Assembly: GCF_021869535.1 (NCBI RefSeq)
Contig: NW_026262690.1
Location: 85,357,995-85,421,994, forward strand
Direction: 5' to 3'
Source of the DNA: Mytilus californianus
Taxonomy: Eukaryota > Mollusca > Bivalvia > Mytilida > Mytilidae
DNA length: 64,000 bases
The notes under the pieces are model-generated. The model saw nothing but the letters and a program-made list of their open reading frames with translations, had not been told where the DNA came from and did no database searches. A program made the translations under genes and the position numbers. Every line of letters begins with the position of its first letter. The stretch's first letter is position 1. Positions 22,325 to 34,975 of the stretch are shown piece after piece.

Positions 22325-24839
22325 AGATTACAGCACAAAGATTGATAACGTCTGCAAATAGAACAGAATCACTGCACTTTTATGGCTATCTGTGTCACAA
22401 GATCGGGTTTGAAAAAGAAGTGAAGGGTAGGAGAATAACTTTTTTGGCTATTGACAATTTCAATAAATATCAAATGAGCAGTGGCAGTCAAAGTGAAGGA
22501 CTTGATTTAAAAGGTAGTGACATTGATGTGATGTTCGTTGATTTCCGCTTAAAAGTGTATGAATCTGAAACAGAGGCTGTCAAAAGTCAGAAGTCAGTGT
22601 TAGTTATGGATACAGAAGATACACAGCCATGTTTACACGTTTGTGTCTACATAGTGATACCAATAGCCCAAAGGAAAATTACTTAGACATGCTAGAGCAC
22701 AATGGAATGAAATATCAATTGTCAAATGAACTCTATAAACAATTCTATTTCGAATATTTAAAAACAATAACTTATTTAAGTAAAATACATGGACCATATT
22801 TTCAGATAAAGATGATACTATTGATGTTTTATTGTGCTTTAAGTGTGACAAATGGTTATCTGATGTAGAACAATGGATTTATAGACCTCGTTCCTCGTGG
22901 ATTTCTCATGAGATTATTTCTAAAATAACCATGAGTGGTGTTTTGTTTGTTCCAATTGGTTTTAAAGATTCAATACATGAGGATTTAAATGGCGTATATC
23001 ATTTTCTGTAGCTGAGAAATTTCTTATATTTTCTTTCAGTCATACTCAGTTGCTTTGATATGCTTTGCTGAAAATAGTCTTGAAAGAAATTATAGAGAAG
23101 GATGCAGCTTAAAAAGGTTTACTGTGCTCATACTATTTAAAAACTTTAATTTTTTGGATTTCTGATGACTCCAATCCTAGTGTTTGGAGACCAGATAATA
23201 TTACAAAATGTTTCATGACATGTTTGCAGAGACTTTTATATAGTGTAGAGTATTCAGTGTTGCTACATTATTTTATTCCTGACTTTAATTTTTTTGACTT
23301 GCGTTTAAGCGCAGAATTAGAAACAAAGAAAAAGTTGACCAGCTTGCTTAAGAATTTATATCAACAAGGAATGCAGTGTTTCTCAGCCTCAGAAACACTG
23401 CATGATTTCAATAGATGTTCCACTAAAATCAACAAACCACTAAATACCAATAGTAGATTAGTACATGATGTATTAAAAATTCCTTGTTCTTGTCACTTTA
23501 TAAGTACTAAAAAAAGTATTCCGAAACTACTGAGTTGTTTGTTTTAATATTCTAAAACAGAATTGTGCAGCGATATTTTTCTATGCCATCTGGCAAGAGC
23601 ACTCCAGTTTTTACCAACAAGTCCTTATACCCAGTACAAAAAAAAAACAACAAGCAACAGTACTATAAGTACAAATCTGACCTCAGCCATCTAGTGATAG
23701 GTGTATATTATGATGCAGTAGTAGGATGTTCCACTAAAATCAACAAACCACTAAATACCAATAGTAGATTAGTACATGATGTATTAAAAATTCCTTGTTC
23801 TTGTCACTTTATAAGTACTAAAAAAAGTATTCCGAAACTACTGAGTTGTTTGCTTTAATATTCTAAAACAGAATTGTGCAGCGATATTTTTCTATGCCAT
23901 CTGGCAAGAGCACTCCAGTTTTTACCAACAAGTCCTTATACCCAGTACAAAAAAAAAAAACAGAATTGTGCAGCGATATTAAAAAAGAGTCAAGAATTAT
24001 TTACATGAATATAGCCTACTTGCTCATAGATAATACCGATTCTAATAATTTCTTTACACACCACAGCTAACTGTAACATAGCATCTTCACATGAAACATG
24101 ATCATATAGATGGTAGCAACACAAAAATCTGAGGAAATGTGCAAATGGATGAAATTTATTTGGTCTCCAAACACTAGGATTGGAGTCATCAGAAATCCAA
24201 AAAATTAAAGTTTTTAAATAGTATGAGCACAGTAAACCTTTTTTAAGGTTGTTGCTGGCTCCTTTTTTCTATGTTAAGGAAAATTATTTTGCATCATTAG
24301 ACCTTATTAAATATGCTTTGTCAAAGTTAACAGATGAAAAATGTGATAATCTATTTTCAGACCAGATTCAAAATACATTAATATTTTCATCAAAACAGGA
24401 ATCTGCAATTGAAATGATGAAAAACGAAAAGCTTATATCCACCTTAAAAGCATTAACTATCACTCAAGTTCAGTTTGAAAGTGATTCACAAATCATTCCA
24501 TAAGAACTATATCATGATATAATTGGACGTAAAAATAAATTTCATCCATTTGCACATTTCCTCAGATTTTTGTGTTGCTACCATCTATATGATCATGTTT
24601 CATGTGAAGATGCTATGTTACAGTTAGCTGTGGTGTGTAAAGAAATTATTAGAATCGGTATTATCTATGAGCAAGTAGGCTATATTCATGTAAAATCATC
24701 CGTATTTTGGGGAATAGCAGCACATATGATGGGTAAAACAAACACAGCGAAGTCGTTTTTTAAAGGACTAGCCAAATTTGACAAAAAGAATCAAACCAGT
24801 GCAGCAAAAAGACTCCGTGGACTGAAAATGGACCAGTAA
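22325..24839 (+). pseudogene. Mab-21/cGLR-like pseudogene, copy B, multiply frameshifted and internally rearranged
   Basis: The sequence after a TTTTACAG acceptor (to 22324) matches the exon start of copy C base for base in spacing, but the initiator ATG is ACG at 22348-22350. The nucleotidyltransferase motif survives (GSQSEGLDLKGSDIDVM, about 22480-22535). A one-base loss near 22631 shifts the frame. More shifts and stops follow, for example in IHGP...CFKCDKW near 22800-22860 and a TGA near 23056. Mab-21 landmarks remain as fragments (RPRSSWISHE, SGVLFVPIGF). Bases 23415-23650 are duplicated at an offset of 311 bp. Inverted pieces of the same gene then occupy about 23982-24245, before homology resumes at about 24247 (FFYVKENYFASLDLIKYALS) and runs to a stop at 24837-24839. 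No single reading frame could make the family protein. It is clearly a relative of copies A and C. Confidence 0.9.
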
Positions 24840-25264
24840 TGTAATACAAAATCTACGAGTTTTCCATTGAGCTACTACAAAAAATGGAACATCAAAGACT
24901 AGTTTATATTTCATAAAGAGATGCAAGTAGAAACAAAACAAATATCGGGTCCGGACATGATTTGCTGCATGCAATTAATTTAGGTAACATGTATAATAGA
25001 GGATAATTCTTGACTCTTTTTCATTGATGTCAAGAAATCTTTGACGAAAAATATACTCGTACAATGAGTGTTAAAAATGTTCGTACTATTCAAAACAGAA
25101 AGTGGCTACGTTGCAGGTGTAAAAATTGCTTACACAGTACAACCCAACATTATCAAGATGCAGACTAAATATAACATCATTGCTTTTGATTAAAATATAA
25201 AACACACAGACAAAATATTCTCTTTATCAAAAGCCAGGAAAACTTTGACGGACATTATATGTAT
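24840..25264. other. 3' flank of copy B
   Basis: Bases 25001-25022 (AATTCTTGACTCTTTTT) reappear inverted inside copy B at 23982-24003. No gene seen. Confidence 0.5.
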
Positions 25265-25450
25265 GTTGACATTTACCTTTGTTGTAGTTCAGTGTTTCTG
25301 TTGTTCTGATGTTTTCCTCGTAAAGCTGATGTGTTTCCCTCAGTTTCAGTTTGTTATCCCGATTTTTTTTTATCTTGACCGCATTATGACTCTTGAACAG
25401 CGGAATACTACTGTTGTCTTTAGGGCGGGTGGATGGACAGACATATTGAG
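25265..25450 (+). repeat. Dispersed repeat family D2, plus copy
   Basis: TTCAGTGTTTCTGTTGTTCTGATGTTTTCC, GATGTGTTTCCCTCAGTTTCAGTTTG and GAACAGCGGAATACTACTGTTG. Reverse complement of 42112-42320. Confidence 0.65.
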
Positions 25451-26123
25451 GGACGATGTCTAGCGGTAACAAGACCTGATATTTCTGTTGTTGACACTTA
25501 GAAATTTTTGCTGGGAGAGCAAATGTCTAAGTGAAATGTGTCCAATATTTCTTTATAAAAATACTATTATCTTTAAAAAATTGCAAGCATTTTATTGTCT
25601 GATTTGACATGACGAGCCAAAATTCGAGATTACTCAGAATTTAAAGTTTTTGTTATGAAATGCTCTGGAAAAAGCAGTGCCAGGAATTATTATGATAATA
25701 AGAAAGAGTAAAAGTGAATAAAACAAAAGTATTAAACAAATTTTAAATTTTAAATAGAATGCTTTTGTCATACATGTCTTTGTAAAGAAGATCCATTTAA
25801 AACAAACATTATACCCAGGGAATGCACTTTAAAAATGAGGTTACCACTTTTAGAGTATGTAGGTAATTTCAACATTTCACTTACTTTTTACTGGCTTAAA
25901 AAACGTTGACGCCGACCAATAGCTAAGATTTAAATGTGCTTTCCTCGGGTCCCATGTATGTTTTAGGAACAGCTATAATAACGAATGTGATTAAAACTTC
26001 AGATTAAATTCTTGTTAACAAAAATTCATTAATACCATAAAGTGGCAGTTATGTTTTATAATTGTTCTGGCTAATAACATGTATAGCATGATTTCAACAC
26101 AATAATGCAGGATCTATATATAA

Positions 26124-26217
26124 ATATATAATTCGTCTAAATAACAGCCCAGCTATGTTACATCTGTAAATTTACAGATCTGACATTGTTGGGCTGTTAA
26201 TTAGACGAATTATATAT
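26124..26217. mobile_element. Short hairpin MITE
   Basis: Arms at 26124-26151 and 26190-26217 (ATATATAATTCGTCTAA...AACAGCCCA) match at 27 of 28 positions. The centre also contains the palindrome ATCTGTAAATTTACAGAT. The whole element folds back on itself and sits in an AT-rich, TA-flanked site. Confidence 0.7.
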
Positions 26218-26319
26218 ATATATACATACAAGTCTTAATTGAAAACATATTTAAAACCTATGATTGTGTTGATAAAAACCGCAATTTTTATACGTGTGCA
26301 TGCAAACCTAGAGGCTCCG

Positions 26320-27560
26320 AGGAGCCTGTGTCGCTCACCTGATATTTTTATTTACACTTGATGCATGAAATAATGGAACCGTTATACTTTTGCTTTAGTT
26401 TCAGAGATATAAGACAAAAACTGCATTTTCCCATAAGTTCTATTTTTAGCCATGTCTGCCATGTTGGTTGGCAGGCAGGGTCATCGGACACATTTTGTAA
26501 ACTAGATACCCTAATGATGACTGTGGTCAAGTTTGGTTAAATTTGTCTCAGTTGTTTCAGGAGAAGATTTTGTAAAAGATTACAAAAATTTACGAAAAAT
26601 TGTTAGATTTGACTTTAAAGGACAATAACTCTTTATGGGATCAATTGACAATTTTGGTCATTTAGACTTATTTGATCTTTAAACATTATTGCTGTTTACA
26701 GTTTATCTCTATCTCTATTCATATCCAAGATAATAACCAAAAACTGCAAAATTTTCTTAAAATTACTAATTCAGGGGCAGCAACCCAACAACGGCTTGTC
26801 TGATTCGTCTGAAAATTTCAGGACAGATAGACCTTAGCCTGATGAACAATTTAACCTAGTCAAATTTGCTCTCAATGCTTTAGTTTCAGAGCTATAAGCC
26901 AAAAACAGCATTTTACCCCAATGTTCTATTTTTAGCCATGTCGGCCATCTTGGTTGGCAGGCGGGGTCATAGGACACATTTTTTAAACTTTATACCCCAA
27001 TAATGATTTCGAGCAAGTTTGGTTAACTCCTGAAGGGGTCAATTGACCATTTTGGTCATGTAAACTTATTTGTAGATGTTACTTTACTAAACATTATTGC
27101 TGTAACAGTTAATCTCTATCTATAATAATTTTCAAGATAATAACCAAAAACTGCTAAATTTCTTTAAAATTACCAATTCAGGGACAGCAACCCAACAACA
27201 GGTTGTTCGATTTGTCTGAAAATATCAGGGCTGATTGATATTGACCTGATAACAACTTTACTCCCGATCAGATTTGCTATAAATGCTTTGGTTTCAGAGA
27301 TATTAGCCAAAATCTACATTTTACCCCTATGTTCTATTTTAAACAATGGCAGCCATGTTGGTTGGCAGGTGGGGTCGCCGGACACATTTTTTAAACTAGA
27401 TACGCTTATGATGATGTTCCCAAGTTTGGTTATATTTGGCCTTGTAGTTTCAGAGAAGAAGATTTTTGTGACAACGACGGACGACGACGACGACGGACGA
27501 CAGACGCCAAGTTACGAGAAAAGGTCACTTGGCCCTTCGGGGCAGGCGAGCTAAAAAAAG
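26320..27560. repeat. Composite tandem repeat, about 400-bp units
   Basis: Three diverged units share GGTTTCAGAGATATAAGCCAAAAACTGC, TTCTATTTTTAGCCATG...GTTGGCAGG and GGACACATTTTTTAAACTAGATACCC. Two also share the TCAGGGGCAGCAACCCAACAACGG block. It ends with GACGACGACGG...GGTCACTTGGCCCTTCGGGG. The same composite recurs at 54780-55805. Confidence 0.7.
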
Positions 27561-28009
27561 GGAAAAAGTATATTTGAACAAAACGCATTTGACTAGCAGG
27601 TCGAAGAATGGATGTTCTTAAACCTTGCTGACTGTCATGGCGATCGCCATATAGACTAATCACCAGATGTTACAAAATGAATCGTAATTATTAGTTTAAT
27701 ACCAAACAGAAAACAATAATTTTGCATTAAAAACCGCAAATATGAGGTGCAAGAATTGGTACAACATATCAGGATTTCGACAATTAATGTCTCCTCGGTG
27801 ATATTAGGAATTGAAGCAGAGTTTAGAAGGCCATATAATTTTACCTCAATTTAGGATTGACTCGAAAATGAAGAAGAAATTATCGCTCAATGTGTTTTAT
27901 TATGTCCTGAACTAGTAGAATTTCATATGTTTCTGCAACAGAAAAATTGTTAGTTGTATTTGACAATGTTGACTCTGACAAAATTAATAATGTAGTGTAT
28001 GAAGAGTAA

Positions 28010-28757
28010 AATTGAGAATGGAAATGGGTAATATGTCAAAGAGACAACAACCCGACCAAAGAGCACACAACAGCCGAAGGCCACCAATGGGTCTTCAACG
28101 CAGCGGGAAAATCCCACACCCGGAGGTGGTCCTCAGCAGGCCCCTAAATAAAATTGTGTAATAGTTCAGTGAAAATTGACGTCACCCTAAACTCCAAAAC
28201 ATATAAATGAACTAAAATTTAAAAACATACAAGACTAACAAAAGACAGAGGCTCCTGGCTTGGGACAGGCGCAAAAATGCGGCGGGGTTAAACATGTTTT
28301 GTGAGATCTCAACCCTCCCCCTATACCTCTAGCCAATGTAGAATAAAGAAACACATAGCAATACGCACAGTAAAACTCAGTTTAAAATAAGTCCGAGTCC
28401 GATGTCAGAAAAGGTAACAAAAGAAACTAAGCAAAATGACAATGATACATAAATTAACAAAGGACTTCTAGCAGTTACTGACATGCCAGCTCCAGATCTC
28501 AATTAGACTGATTGAAAGATTATGTCTTCATCATATGAAAATCAAGTACAATCCCTCCCGTTAGGGGTTTAGTATCATACCATAGGAATAACATAACCCG
28601 TACCATGCCTACAACTGGTTTTAGAATAAATGTGTTTATTTCCGATGCAAAGACCCTATATGAGTGAATCAATATTAATACCAAAATGTGCAATCCTTAA
28701 TGACCTGAGAACAGTATCGTAACTATATCATTTCCGATAGTCTGGTTAAAGGTTTGG
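28010..28757 (-). repeat. 3' tail of a second PLE copy, minus strand
   Basis: Reverse-complement match to the tail at 5981-6815. It starts with AAAATTGAGAATGGAAATGG at about 28009 and includes the CAACAACCCGACCAAAGAG, CGGCGGGGTTAAACATG and CTCAACCCTCCCCCTATACC blocks. It runs directly into the RT relic above 28758. Confidence 0.75.
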
Positions 28758-29354
28758 TTAGCTTTTGCGGTGAATGCCGACATTTTTGTGCTTTGTAAAG
28801 ATTATTACCATAAAATATTGGATGTGAAATACCTGAACGTATAAGATGTCTGCATGTTGATTTATATTTACGAATGATGTCCTTGTACCGATGATAAAAT
28901 TTAGTAAACGTTTTGACCAGTTTCTGATATCGAAAACCCTGGTGTAATAATTTTTCAGTAATACAGAGATTTCTTTCGTTAAAATCAAATACTTTGTTAC
29001 ATACTAGAGCAAATCGAACAAGTTGAGATATATATAAACACCATAAGATGGCGACAAGGGAACGTCACCATCTAAAAATGGATAATTAACAATAGGAAAT
29101 GAAAAATCAACTCTTTTGTCATAAAGTTTGGTATTAAGCTTCCCGTTAAAGATAAATATATCAAGATCCAGCAAAGGGCAGTGTTCATTGTTAGTATTAG
29201 CTTTATTTAAAGTTAGTTCGGCAGGATAAATCTCTTTAGTGTACATACAGAAGTTGTCATTATTTAGAGCCAATATATCATCTAAATATCTAAAAGTGTT
29301 ATTAAATTTTTGAATTAGATGTTGTTTCGATGGGTCTTTGCTGATTTTAGTCAT
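28758..29354 (-). pseudogene. PLE reverse transcriptase relic, minus strand
   Basis: 29354 down to 29004 encodes MTKISKDPSKQHLIQKFNNT then FRYLDDILALNNDNF, with an intact YLDD catalytic box. It continues through MYTKEIYPAELTLNKA and LLDLDIFIFNGKLNTKLYDK to LDGDVPLSPSYGVYI. A frameshift near 29004 moves the remainder into the frame of 28758-28988. The N-terminal RT fingers and everything 5' are missing (homology ends by about 29360), so this is a 5'-truncated dead copy. It is less decayed than the copy at 5.3 kb. Confidence 0.8.
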
Positions 29355-29359
29355 TCGTG

Positions 29360-31203
29360 TTGTGTTTAATTGAATCTTTCAAAGGTGTAAATTTAAGTTT
29401 TGTCAAGTTTATGGTATCTATAGCGAGATATTGTATCTTCGAAATTTGAATTAACATACAAATTTGAACAATAATGTTGATTTTATCAGACACTTTAAAA
29501 CATTATATAACTACCTGTATAAATATTTGTGTGGTGCAATATTGATGATAAATATTTTTGAAAACACTTTTTAAAGTACAACAATCTTGTGCAAGAGATT
29601 GAAGGTGTCATTGCTATTAATTTTTTATTATTGTCTTGATGATATATGTCATTAAACATTAAACCGTTGTTTTGTGAATATTTTTGTTTAATATGTAATA
29701 TATCTATTGTATATAAATGTTGAATAATTGAATAAAGTTAGAAAAACTTAGGAAAGCTGTGCAATTCCAAATCTTCCCTTAAGTTTGGTGCATATGTCAT
29801 ATGCCTTCATAATACAGGTAACATATATGTCATTGAATGCTCCATTTCTTTACATTTGGATTTCATGATAAAAATCGATCTGTGTTTATTTTTTGGTAAT
29901 AAGCATGGTGTTTAAGTTTCATAAAATTAGGTTGATGCAAACTTCTGTTAGAAAACGAAAACTAATCTCGGGACGTCCAGACAGACAAGGGTGACCTAAT
30001 ATGTATTGGAAATTAAAGTTATCTTTTTTTGTACTCCATTTTGCCAATTTTTTAAGTAGAGCATTGCTTTCTTGCTTTCTTTACTAAACAAAAATTTGAG
30101 TGTCATATAATAATGGTAAGTAACACGATTGATGTTTTACTTATAAGACTATTTTGATCATGTAATCGTGGTTGATACACCTAAGTTCTTCGAATTGTTC
30201 AAACTTAATTATTCATTTAAAAAGAAGAAACACTTCGAACGGAAATTAGTAGTATGTTACACAACATTAGAATATAGCAAAGTGCTCTCGACCAATGATA
30301 TTGTAGAATTTTATGTCTCTTAATTGTGAAGAATGAATGTAAATCATGTTCTTAGTAAGGGATTATCCTATTATTTGGGTATTCAAAGTTCAAAACAAAG
30401 AGTTTCTATAAATGAGTTACAACTGCCCCGAAGCACATTTATCAGATTGAAAGGATTTATCACACAGTGATTGAAGTTGAATTGTGAAACAAAAAAATAA
30501 GTTGAAGTCTACTGGTGCAGTAAAACTGGTACCTTTAATGTTATTATGAAAATATTAATAACTTCAAATTACTAAAAAATTAAACAATATCAAAGCAATG
30601 CAAAAAAAGAAAAAAAAAAAGTTTTAAATAAAAAACAACCTTAATCTTTAGCTTTCCAAAACTCTGATAACTGGACTAGCGGTTGGGAAATATAGTTATG
30701 TCCAATATTCCGTTAAAATAAAAATAAATAGGAATTTAATTTAAATTTTGAATATATTTAAAACTTTTAAAGGCATTTTATTTTATCATTCCCCTGACAT
30801 AATGAAATGGTATTTGATTTAAAAAGCCGGACCAAAATATTGGCTTTGAAATAAAACTAGTTGTAACTCAAATATAGTTATTTATTTAAACTGTAAATAA
30901 AAAAAAGGATAATTCCTCACTAAAATATAACATGATATACATTCATACTCACAATCAGGAAACATATACAATTCCTACCTTTTCTTTGTACTGTTATGTC
31001 ACCTAATGTCTATAACGCATTTTTTAAAATATTTCCCAAATTATAAGAATGTCCTGGCATCACTAAAACTAATCCATAAATGAAATGCTGAAAAGGGAAG
31101 TCATGCATCAATTATTAACATTGCACTGACAATGACACTAATTCTTGAATACAACCAATCAAGAGATCATTTGAGCCTTGAGAACTGTACAATATTCTAA
31201 GTT
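29360..31203. other. AT-rich stretch, no gene seen
   Basis: Lies between the 5'-truncated end of the PLE relic and the foldback pair. Short A/T runs only. Confidence 0.45.
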
Positions 31204-31292
31204 TGTAAGAGAATGATAATCCCTTACTTCATGATAAGTACTCGCTAACGCTCGTACTTAATCATGAAGAAAGGGATTATCATTCTCTTACA
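31204..31292. mobile_element. Foldback element 1, 89 bp
   Basis: TGTAAGAGAATGATAATCCC ... GGGATTATCATTCTCTTACA is nearly perfectly palindromic end to end, with the centre GTACTCGCTAACGCTCGTAC. It is a MITE-like hairpin. Confidence 0.7.
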
Positions 31293-31331
31293 TATACTAA
31301 GATATAAATAAAGACAAGAGTGGTTAAATAT

Positions 31332-31491
31332 AGATTCTTACATTGATACTAGGGGATTATCGGATTTATCCAATCGAGATTGTTAAATTATCAATTTTAA
31401 AGTCCGAGCCTCGGCGAGGACTTTAAAATTTATAATTTAACTATCGAGATTAGATAAATCCGATAATCCACGAGTAACTATGTAAGAATCT
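31332..31491. mobile_element. Foldback element 2, 160 bp
   Basis: AGATTCTTACAT ... GGATTATCGGATTTATC is mirrored by GATAAATCCGATAATCC ... ATGTAAGAATCT. The centre AAAGTCCGAGCCTCGGCGAGGACTTT is a compact GC-rich stem. It lies only 39 bp from foldback element 1, and both carry GGGATTATC/GGATTATC near the ends. Confidence 0.7.
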
Positions 31492-31529
31492 GTTTCTCTA
31501 ATGATTAAAAAATAAATTTTCTGTTTTTG

Positions 31530-31836
31530 TTAAATGAAAATCCCCTTCGAGTGCCTTTCACATTCCACGAAGTTGTCAATTTCATTAACACATGTTAGCA
31601 TGTTTTGATTCATCCAGTTAGCTAAAAAGGATATGACCCTTAAAGTCATACAATGATCTTTTGAGATCACCGGCAACCACACGTTGATTAAATTTTTTAT
31701 ACAATGGGTTCGGAAAGGGATAAATTTCCATAGAATTAGAGAAAGCCTTTTCATCACTACTTACAAAAGAAATAAAAATTGAGAATCTTTTGCTTTCCAA
31801 AATTTGAAAATAATGTGAGATTATACATTGTATCAA
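31530..31836 (-). other. Unrecognised frameshifted coding-like stretch
   Basis: Two overlapping minus-strand frames read SMEIYPFPNPLYKKFNQRVV then AGDLKRSLYDFKG, and FLANWMNQNMLTCVNEIDNF then VECERHSKG. Together they look like one peptide with a shift near 31630. I do not recognise the family, and it could be chance. Confidence 0.2.
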
Positions 31837-32655
31837 AGGTTGATATACAATGAATTATAAACTATCCAAGAAATTAGATCAGTTTATAAGTGCCTTGATT
31901 AAGCATGGTAAAGTAAAATATCTTATCAATGACAATATGAGAAACATTTCATTAGCTAGACATTAAAACAATATCAATTTAGGAAATGGAATATTTTACT
32001 TGAGACAATTATTTTATGAATCTAATAAGTCTTTTTGAACAACACATGTCATCACCATTCATCATCTAAAAAAATTTACAAAATGCAATCTTCGTAACAC
32101 AGTTTAAAATATGAATTTAGACTTATGGTCGTGAACTATACTCATTCATATTGAGACGACTATTAGACAGCTGTATTAATATAAATCATTTAAACTATAA
32201 AATTATGGTAAGACAATACTGATGAGGAGGATTTTTTTTTAAATTTTGGTGCCTGGGCCCTCTCTTATATAGCTACATTTATGATTAATCCAGATTTTTT
32301 ACCTATACCACCCCCAAATTTTGTCTAGTTTGCCCCCATTTGCAGAATTTGGGTTCCGTATCTAAATGTTCTCTAAAGAGTATGTCAGAATTGTAAAAAG
32401 GGTTATAGTTAATTAGGCGTTAAATGTTCGTCTGTCTTTTTTGTCCGTAGTACATTTATGTTCAATCGTTTATCGTTTTGAATTCTTACGTTTTATGAAT
32501 AATGTTTATGAAGCGTACTAGTTTTATGTTCGCGATATCATAATTCAAAATAAAAAAGCACAAATAGTGTTCAATCAATCTTTTATTATTATTCTGAAAT
32601 ATTGTGATTGACTGGATGGACACTGTGTTAATTTTCTAGGGTTTTTTTTTCCTGG

Positions 32656-32913
32656 AGGGGCTCGGTGGTTGAGTGGTCTATGTAGTCGAACTTCTGTATC
32701 ACTATCCTGTCAACACTCAGATTGTGAGTTCGAATCATGCATGGGACAGGTGCACTCGACTCCAAGCTTAAATAAACTAGGATTGTTAGTTTCCTACCGA
32801 AGGTCGGTGATTCTCTCCGGGTACTCCGGCTTCCTCCACCAATCAAAACTAACCGCCACCAAATATCACAAAAAAGTGTTGAAAGCGGCGTTAAACAACA
32901 ATCAATCCTATAA
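32656..32913 (+). mobile_element. tRNA-derived SINE
   Basis: The head contains an A-box-like GGTGGTTGAGTGGTC and a B-box GAGTTCGAATCATG (about 32726-32740), the internal polymerase III promoter elements. A conserved core follows (GGTCGGTGATTCTCTCCGGG, TACTCCGGCTTCCTCCACCA), then a GGCGTTAAACAACAATCAATC tail. This is a familiar molluscan SINE layout; I do not assign the family name. The open frames across it are incidental. Confidence 0.8.
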
Positions 32914-33639
32914 AAGAGTGCTAAAACTACTGTCTCATTTTGCTACATATCATTCGAAATAAAAGTATCAACAATGTTTTACAACTTTGCCTAGCAAAAC
33001 AAATTGTTTGGTTTAATTTCACTTGTACTGCCTGACTTTTGAAATAATAGAGTGATACAATGCAACAATGTATTTCTGATTATTTTTTATTTTTATTTTA
33101 ACTTACAATGAGAAACACCATTCAAAAATAAACTGTTGACACAGAGATATCTCTCGCCTGTCCGCATTAAATTAAAAACAAATCAGAAAAAGAGACATTC
33201 TTGTGGGTAGGGCCTTGAAATGGTCGACAAAATGAGACGTACTGATCGTAAAACAACTTTATACAAAATAGGATTTACTATGGCTCAACACATACTTTTC
33301 ACTAACGAAACATACTGAAAAAAGACAATTAATTGTGCATCAAACAATACATTTCTTCACTGAAAACTAATTGATGACTTGTGCCAATGTGTAAACTCGA
33401 ATGGAAAAACCATTAAGTAATACCCGGAATCTGTCAATATTTGTTAACAAGTAATTTAACAATTCAAACAAATCTCTTCTAAACGTAGCTATTCACGTAA
33501 ACCGTTATTACAAATTAGAACCTCTTTTATGGAAAAAAAAACCTGTACCATGGCCAGTCATATACATGGAGGAAATTGTTAGCATAAATTAAGAAAGTAA
33601 CTAAAAAATTAGAAAATTTTATATTGAAACTTAGAGGTC

Positions 33640-33860
33640 AACTTTTCATTAAAGAGAGACTAAAGATGCAAAAGGGTCATTCAAACTCAACTGACAAAGC
33701 CATGGTCAAAAAGAAAAACATAAACAGACAAACAACAGTTTATAAAACACAACATAGAAGACTGAACAAGACGAACCCCACCAAAAACTGGAGATAATCT
33801 CAGATACGCCGGAAAGGTAAGCATATCCTGCTCCACATGTTGCACCCATCGTGTTACTCA
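33640..33860 (-). repeat. Dispersed repeat family D3, minus copy
   Basis: AAAGAGAGACTAAAGATGC, ATGGTCAAAAAGAAAAACATAAACAGAC, GACGAACCCCACCAAAAACTGG and ATCCTGCTCCACATGTTGCACCC. Non-coding. Confidence 0.55.
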
Positions 33861-34884
33861 TAATAGAACAACCCGGTGATCAATCTAATTCGGTAGGTCA
33901 CTTTATAAGTTATATGGTATAGCAATGTCCGTCCGTCCGTCAGTCGATCAACATTTCGTACACTACCTCAAATATGCTTTAAACTATACTCATATAATTT
34001 TAACACATTAGAATTGACGGAAGAAAGCTCCCTTTTTATATTTTAACCGTTTGATTTAAGGCATTTTTTCAGTTTTTGAGATTGCACCCATACTATTTTT
34101 CCTACAAACTTTACATTATTGTTGAGATGGAAAGAAGGAAGATCCATTTAGACTTTGTTTTAAATAAGTGAACATAATAAACCGTTTGATTTTAAAAAGG
34201 TTCCCGAGTTATCAGACTTTGACCGTCAGATAAATAAAGGGATTCTTTTAAATATCACATACACTATAGCACTAGTATGTTGATTCAAATTACGACCGAC
34301 AAACTTGACGCTGTTGTAAGATTCAGTGAATATAGGTTTCTTTTTTTATTTTTATTTTTTGGTTTGTCATCCCAGAATTTTTAACATTCATATATGATGC
34401 ATTTTATTTACTAAGTATACGCCTAAGGACTTGTTTTTCCACAGAGCCATTTTATTTACTGAATATCCCATTTTATTTATTGCAACAATATCGACATGCA
34501 CACTAAGGGTGTCGTATCATGCACTCTATGTGTATATTTTCATTGTTTGTTAACTTGGCTTGTCACTTAATACATTTGAGATATTTGAGCATTATTTGTA
34601 TCATTTTAGGTTGGTTTAAGCCATAGTCAATGAGATTTCCATATCATCAACCATATGGATCAATTGTCTATTCCATTGGCCTTAATGTTGTACGTTTTGA
34701 CATCAATATCAGTGTTATTTCTGTCAGGAAATGTAACCATTGTTCCAAATTTGGTCCCAATTCAAAATTAGGCCTTGATATATCATCTGGCTACTCATTT
34801 TGCATACTAATTACTGTCTTTTGCAGTTATAATGAGTTTGACAATGGATGTGTTGAGCTTCACGTTTCTTACAATACTCAAATG

Positions 34885-34955
34885 TGTGATTGGTTGTTGT
34901 TTAATGCGACTATTCCATTATAAAATTTACCGCCATGAAATAGTATGATAGTAAA
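34885..34955. repeat. SINE tail fragments
   Basis: GATTGGTTGTTGTTTAATGC resembles the reversed tail of the SINE at 32656. AAATTTACCGCCATGAAATAG resembles the tail of the SINE at 35366. These are short remnants beside the 735-bp duplication. Confidence 0.4.
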
Positions 34956-34975
34956 TAGAATTGAGAATGGAAATT

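Noticed and set aside
32656-32745. Functional tRNA gene
   Set aside because: Only the A- and B-box-like parts of a tRNA are present, with no clean cloverleaf, and a SINE core and tail follow.
32669-32962. 97-codon plus-strand ORF and the opposing minus-strand ORF
   Set aside because: Both lie across a tRNA-derived SINE with pol III boxes; no independent coding evidence.
34630-34923. 97-codon ORF ending near SINE fragments
   Set aside because: No family resemblance, no splice sites, and its 3' part overlaps SINE tail remnants.
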